Of a stretch of 64,000 bases of DNA, positions 61,253 to 64,000 are shown piece after piece; within the stretch, counting starts at the first letter, position 1; every line of letters begins with the position of its first letter. This DNA comes from Moraxella nonliquefaciens. Its GTDB lineage: Bacteria; Pseudomonadota; Gammaproteobacteria; Pseudomonadales; Moraxellaceae. The DNA lies in NCBI RefSeq assembly GCF_001679005.1, contig NZ_LXTW01000012.1:329116-393115 (forward strand), in the 5' to 3' direction. Under the pieces are notes generated by a model. It saw nothing but the letters and a program-made list of their open reading frames with translations, searched no databases and was not told the DNA's origin. The translations under genes were made by a program, and so were the position numbers.

Positions 61253-62674
61253 ATGAAAAAACTTGGCTTTTTTATAACCAGTCTCATGCTGATGTCTATC
61301 ATGACGCATGCCAATCATGCCAATGTGGTGCATACCCAAGGCGTTGATATGCCATTAGAAAAAACCCCTGACATCACACCGATACAAAAGGCAGGCTCTG
61401 AGATTAACATGGGCAAAGTAGATGCTCTAAACCTAGGTGATGGGCTGACAGGGCAGATTAATCGGGCGATTGTGGCAAAAGATTGGCAATCGCTTGATGG
61501 GCTGCTACACACCTATCAATCATCAGCAGAATATGACCCCATACTGTATCAATATGCACTGGGGGCATGGCATCGCTCACAATTTAATCATCATCGGGCG
61601 ATAGCAGTGTATCGGCAAATGCTGGCGGACAATCCTGATTTTCATTATGTTCGTTTTGACCTTGCGCTCATGCTCTTTGAAGATAAGCGCTATGATGAAG
61701 CCAAATCAGAGCTGATGGCGGTTAAGCCTTTGCTAAATACTGACATGCAGGCATTGACCGAACGTTATCTTGACCAAATTGATAAACGTAATAAAGCGAA
61801 CACAAGTTTTAATGTCAATTATGAAAAAACCGATAACGTCAATAACGCCTCACCTGCCACCCAAGTCAGATGGCAAGGCAAGACGTGGAAAAAAACCGCT
61901 GAGAGTCTGCCCCAAAAAGCCACAGGGGTGCGATATGGCTTTGACATCGCCAAAGACAAACAGCTTAGAGCCAATCACTACCTAACCGCCAATGCAGGCA
62001 TTGATGGGGTGCATTATTGGAATAAGCCTGAATATGATGAACAAACCGCCACGCTTGGGCTGGGATATAAATACCAAAACGTGCGTGGTAATGTCAGCGT
62101 CGTGCCATTTTTGAATCATACATGGCTTGATGATAAGCCTTATCAACATGAAACAGGCATCAAGGCAAACATCAATCGCCGTATCAGCTCAAAACTTCAT
62201 GTGGGGGCAGGCGTGCAATACGCCAAACGATACTATGATGAGAAGCGACTGGCAGAGCGTTATGACAGTGATGTCCGTCGTGTGAGTGCCAGTTATCGCT
62301 ATGTATTAACGCCGAGCTTGATGGTCTTTGGTGGGGTGGATGTAACCGATGATGACACTAAGGATAAAGAGGTTGCGTCTGTGCGTCATGGCATAAATTT
62401 GGGTGTGCTAGGTGAGATGGGTAATGGCATGGGCGGACGTGTGTCGGTGCGTTATGCCAAACGAAAATTTGACACACCCGAACAGCTGCTTTATGGCTTT
62501 AATCGTCAAGATGATGAATATTATCTACAAACAGCACTGTGGTATGATAAGTGGCAATACAAAGGCTTTGTACCAAATCTTAATATTAACTACCGTAAGA
62601 TAGACAGTAACATGGCGGATTTGTATTCTCGTGATGGTGTGCAGTCATTCATCAGCGTTGAGAAAAAGTTCTAG
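61253..62674 (+). CDS. Surface lipoprotein assembly modifier (Slam, DUF560)
   Basis: Slam is an outer-membrane protein that exposes lipoproteins on the cell surface. ATG 61253 begins the signal peptide (MKKLGFFITSLMLMSIMTHA). Residues ~55-190 are TPR-like helices (YQYALGAWHRSQFNHHRAIAVY, RFDLALMLFEDKRYDEAKSEL). From about residue 200 to the end is the DUF560 barrel with alternating amphipathic strands, ending FISVEKKF with the terminal Phe needed for barrel insertion. The 473-residue length is typical. The lipoprotein gene directly upstream is its likely client. An in-frame GTG at 61229 lies inside the terminator and is rejected. Confidence 0.9.
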   Translation: MKKLGFFITSLMLMSIMTHANHANVVHTQGVDMPLEKTPDITPIQKAGSEINMGKVDALNLGDGLTGQINRAIVAKDWQSLDGLLHTYQSSAEYDPILYQYALGAWHRSQFNHHRAIAVYRQMLADNPDFHYVRFDLALMLFEDKRYDEAKSELMAVKPLLNTDMQALTERYLDQIDKRNKANTSFNVNYEKTDNVNNASPATQVRWQGKTWKKTAESLPQKATGVRYGFDIAKDKQLRANHYLTANAGIDGVHYWNKPEYDEQTATLGLGYKYQNVRGNVSVVPFLNHTWLDDKPYQHETGIKANINRRISSKLHVGAGVQYAKRYYDEKRLAERYDSDVRRVSASYRYVLTPSLMVFGGVDVTDDDTKDKEVASVRHGINLGVLGEMGNGMGGRVSVRYAKRKFDTPEQLLYGFNRQDDEYYLQTALWYDKWQYKGFVPNLNINYRKIDSNMADLYSRDGVQSFISVEKKF

Positions 62675-62691
62675 GGGTGTGGTTAAATAGG

Positions 62692-62899
62692 TAGGACGTG
62701 CCTGCCCTTTATAACACTATTTACAATATAGAAATATTTTAGAAATAAACCAATCGTTTTTGCATGAAAAATGGCTAAATCTTGTGGCTTGAAGTCAAAA
62801 GCTCGTTTGGTAGAACGACCATCAAACTTCGCTTTTTCCTTGAAAAACGTGCGATTTTTCGTGATTTTCATTGCAAATATAAAAGGCAGGCACGCCCTA
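62692..62899. mobile_element. 208-bp MITE with terminal inverted repeats and TA duplication
   Basis: The left end TAGGACGTGCCTGCC (from 62692) and the right end, read in complement, TAGGGCGTGCCTGCC (from 62899) match over 20 of 22 positions including the following TTTATA. Both ends abut TA, consistent with a TA target duplication as in IS630/Tc1-mariner-type elements. The interior is AT-rich and has no credible protein. It lies between the Slam gene and the accC terminator. The family was not identified. Confidence 0.7.
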
Positions 62900-62915
62900 G
62901 TTTTATTCATAAAAC

Positions 62916-62944
62916 AAAAGGCTGTGGTATATTCACAGCCTTTT
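62916..62944. terminator. Terminator of accC
   Basis: The perfect 11-bp arms AAAAGGCTGTG and CACAGCCTTTT flank a seven-base loop. On the leftward strand a T run follows. It can also act rightward. Confidence 0.85.
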
Positions 62945-62946
62945 GG

Positions 62947-64000
62947 TCATTTACAATCATTCTTTAACAAATGATTTTCCAGATAATGAATGTTTTGAGC
63001 ATCTTCGGTAAAGGCTTCATCTTGTAATATCACATCACGGTGCAAAGTGGCGTTGGTTTTAATGCCTTCGATGATGAGTTCATCTAGGGCGTGTCGCATT
63101 TTTTGTACGACTTGTTTGCGAGTTTGGGCATGACAAATGAGCTTACCAATCATTGAATCATAATAGCTGGGAATACTGTATCCTTGATACAAATGACTGT
63201 CAAAACGCACGCCAGCACCACTGGGGGCGAATAGATTATCAATGCGACCAGGGCAGGGCATGAATGTCTTAGGGTCTTCGGCATTGATGCGACACTCCAT
63301 GGCATGCCCACGAATGGTAATCTCATCTTGATGGTAAGACAGACCATAACCTGCGGCGATTTTTAGCTGTTCTACGATGATATCAATGCCAGTAATCATC
63401 TCGGTAACAGGGTGTTCAACCTGTACACGTGTATTCATTTCAATAAAGAAGAACTGTTCATTTTCATACAAAAATTCAAATGTTCCTGCCCCACGATAGC
63501 CAATTTGTTCGCACGCACGCACGCACGCATCCAAAATTGGCTGTTTGATGTCATCAGCAATGCCAGGGGCGGGAGCTTCTTCTAGTACTTTTTGATGACG
63601 GCGTTGCAGTGAGCAATCACGGTCAAATAAATGTAGGGCATTGCCATCGCCATCACCTAAGATTTGCACTTCCACATGGCGTGGGTTTTTTAAGAAGCGT
63701 TCCATATAAACCGTGTCATCACCAAAGGCATTTTTGGCTTCGGTTTTGGCGGCTTGGACTTGATTGATAAGCTCTTCAAAACGTTCAACCACACGCATGC
63801 CACGACCACCCCCCCCAGCTGCTGCCTTGATGATGAGTGGAAAGCCAATGGCACGAGCCTGCTCTTCGGCATTGTGTAGGGTGATGGTGCCTTGTGAGCC
63901 AGGAACGGTTGGTACACCTGCTTGTTTCATGGCATGAATGGCAGAGACTTTGTTGCCCATAAGGCGGATGTGGTCAGGGTGCGGGCCAACAAAGCTCAAC
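62947..64000 (-). CDS. accC: Biotin carboxylase subunit of acetyl-CoA carboxylase, C-terminal part (5' end outside window)
   Basis: AccC carboxylates biotin on AccB for fatty-acid synthesis. The frame is open to the window edge; about 350 of the usual ~450 residues are present, starting in FVGPHPDHIRLMGNKVSA. Visible features are the ATP-grasp glycine loop AAAGGGGRGMRVV, the ExR-type EKNPRHVEIQ region, DRDCSLQRRHQKVLEEAPAP, EFLYENEQFFFIEMNTRVQV and HPVTEMITGIDI. The C-terminal EGIKTNATLHRDV matches family ends. GTGC-type tetranucleotide repeats (63511-63529) encode DACVRACE. The gene probably follows accB to the right of the window. Confidence 0.96.
   Translation of the reverse strand, partial: LSFVGPHPDHIRLMGNKVSAIHAMKQAGVPTVPGSQGTITLHNAEEQARAIGFPLIIKAAAGGGGRGMRVVERFEELINQVQAAKTEAKNAFGDDTVYMERFLKNPRHVEVQILGDGDGNALHLFDRDCSLQRRHQKVLEEAPAPGIADDIKQPILDACVRACEQIGYRGAGTFEFLYENEQFFFIEMNTRVQVEHPVTEMITGIDIIVEQLKIAAGYGLSYHQDEITIRGHAMECRINAEDPKTFMPCPGRIDNLFAPSGAGVRFDSHLYQGYSIPSYYDSMIGKLICHAQTRKQVVQKMRHALDELIIEGIKTNATLHRDVILQDEAFTEDAQNIHYLENHLLKNDCK

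Noticed and set aside
62683..62974. Short open frames on both strands in the region after the Slam gene
   Set aside because: They overlap each other and the inverted repeats of a MITE, and have no convincing start signals or domain features.
63808..63816. C8 tract in accC
   Set aside because: It encodes the conserved glycine-rich ATP-grasp loop (GGGGRG on the minus strand).
1..64000. CRISPR array, prophage or rRNA operon
   Set aside because: No regularly spaced repeats, phage structural genes or rRNA sequences were seen; the only tRNA is tRNA-Leu(UAG).

Overview
The window is a chromosomal segment of a Gram-negative gammaproteobacterium of the Moraxellaceae, most probably a Moraxella species. 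This rests on a 13-gene NADH dehydrogenase I operon with fused nuoCD, the order pyrG-kdsA-eno-ftsB-ispD, a Slam outer-membrane protein beside a surface-lipoprotein gene, a poly-G promoter, and moderate-to-low GC. Species was not determined.

Layout: 1-1802 is the 3' part of purL. 1900-22340 is the nuo operon (nuoA to nuoN), which should be compact but is broken open in its first third. A 52-codon membrane ORF lies between nuoA and nuoB. An EamA transporter, a stray nuoC 5' fragment and an opposite-strand pair (frameshifted AurF-like diiron oxygenase plus TauE/SafE permease) lie between nuoB and nuoCD. A second, frameshifted TauE/SafE gene lies between nuoCD and nuoE. From nuoE to nuoN the genes are tightly packed, with several ATGA overlaps.

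22466-25380 is a leftward three-gene unit: two large proteins of unknown function with glycine/alanine-rich hydrophobic cores, then a small YkgJ-type cysteine-cluster protein. A C9/G9 tract lies in the -35/-10 spacer upstream of it, an architecture typical of phase-variable promoters. 25439-31470 holds fpr, an alanine/sodium symporter, pncA, tRNA-Leu(UAG), rimO, and a small secreted protein with the remnant of a second copy. 31480-39608 is the pyrG-kdsA-eno-ftsB-ispD backbone with two insertions: a PIN-toxin/antitoxin module between pyrG and kdsA, and a DUF262/DUF1524 defence-type nuclease between kdsA and eno.

39624-56676 is mostly housekeeping: comEC, an S49 peptidase, cidA/lrgB, htpX, a lytic transglycosylase, a nitroreductase, an IS200/IS605-type remnant with a structured omega-RNA-like region, a PBP1-type bifunctional transpeptidase, a Pit phosphate transporter, gltS, prfB with its programmed frameshift, and an acetate/succinate CoA-transferase. 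56778-62944 holds an unknown protein, a divergent MFS/LysR pair, a surface lipoprotein with its putative Slam translocator, and a 208-bp MITE. The window ends inside accC.

Most promising for follow-up: (1) the nuoB/nuoCD junction as a cargo-insertion site with the nuoC start repeated; (2) the poly-G-controlled operon of unknown membrane-active proteins; (3) the orphan omega-RNA-like element; (4) the defence-type insertions in the pyrG-eno operon.
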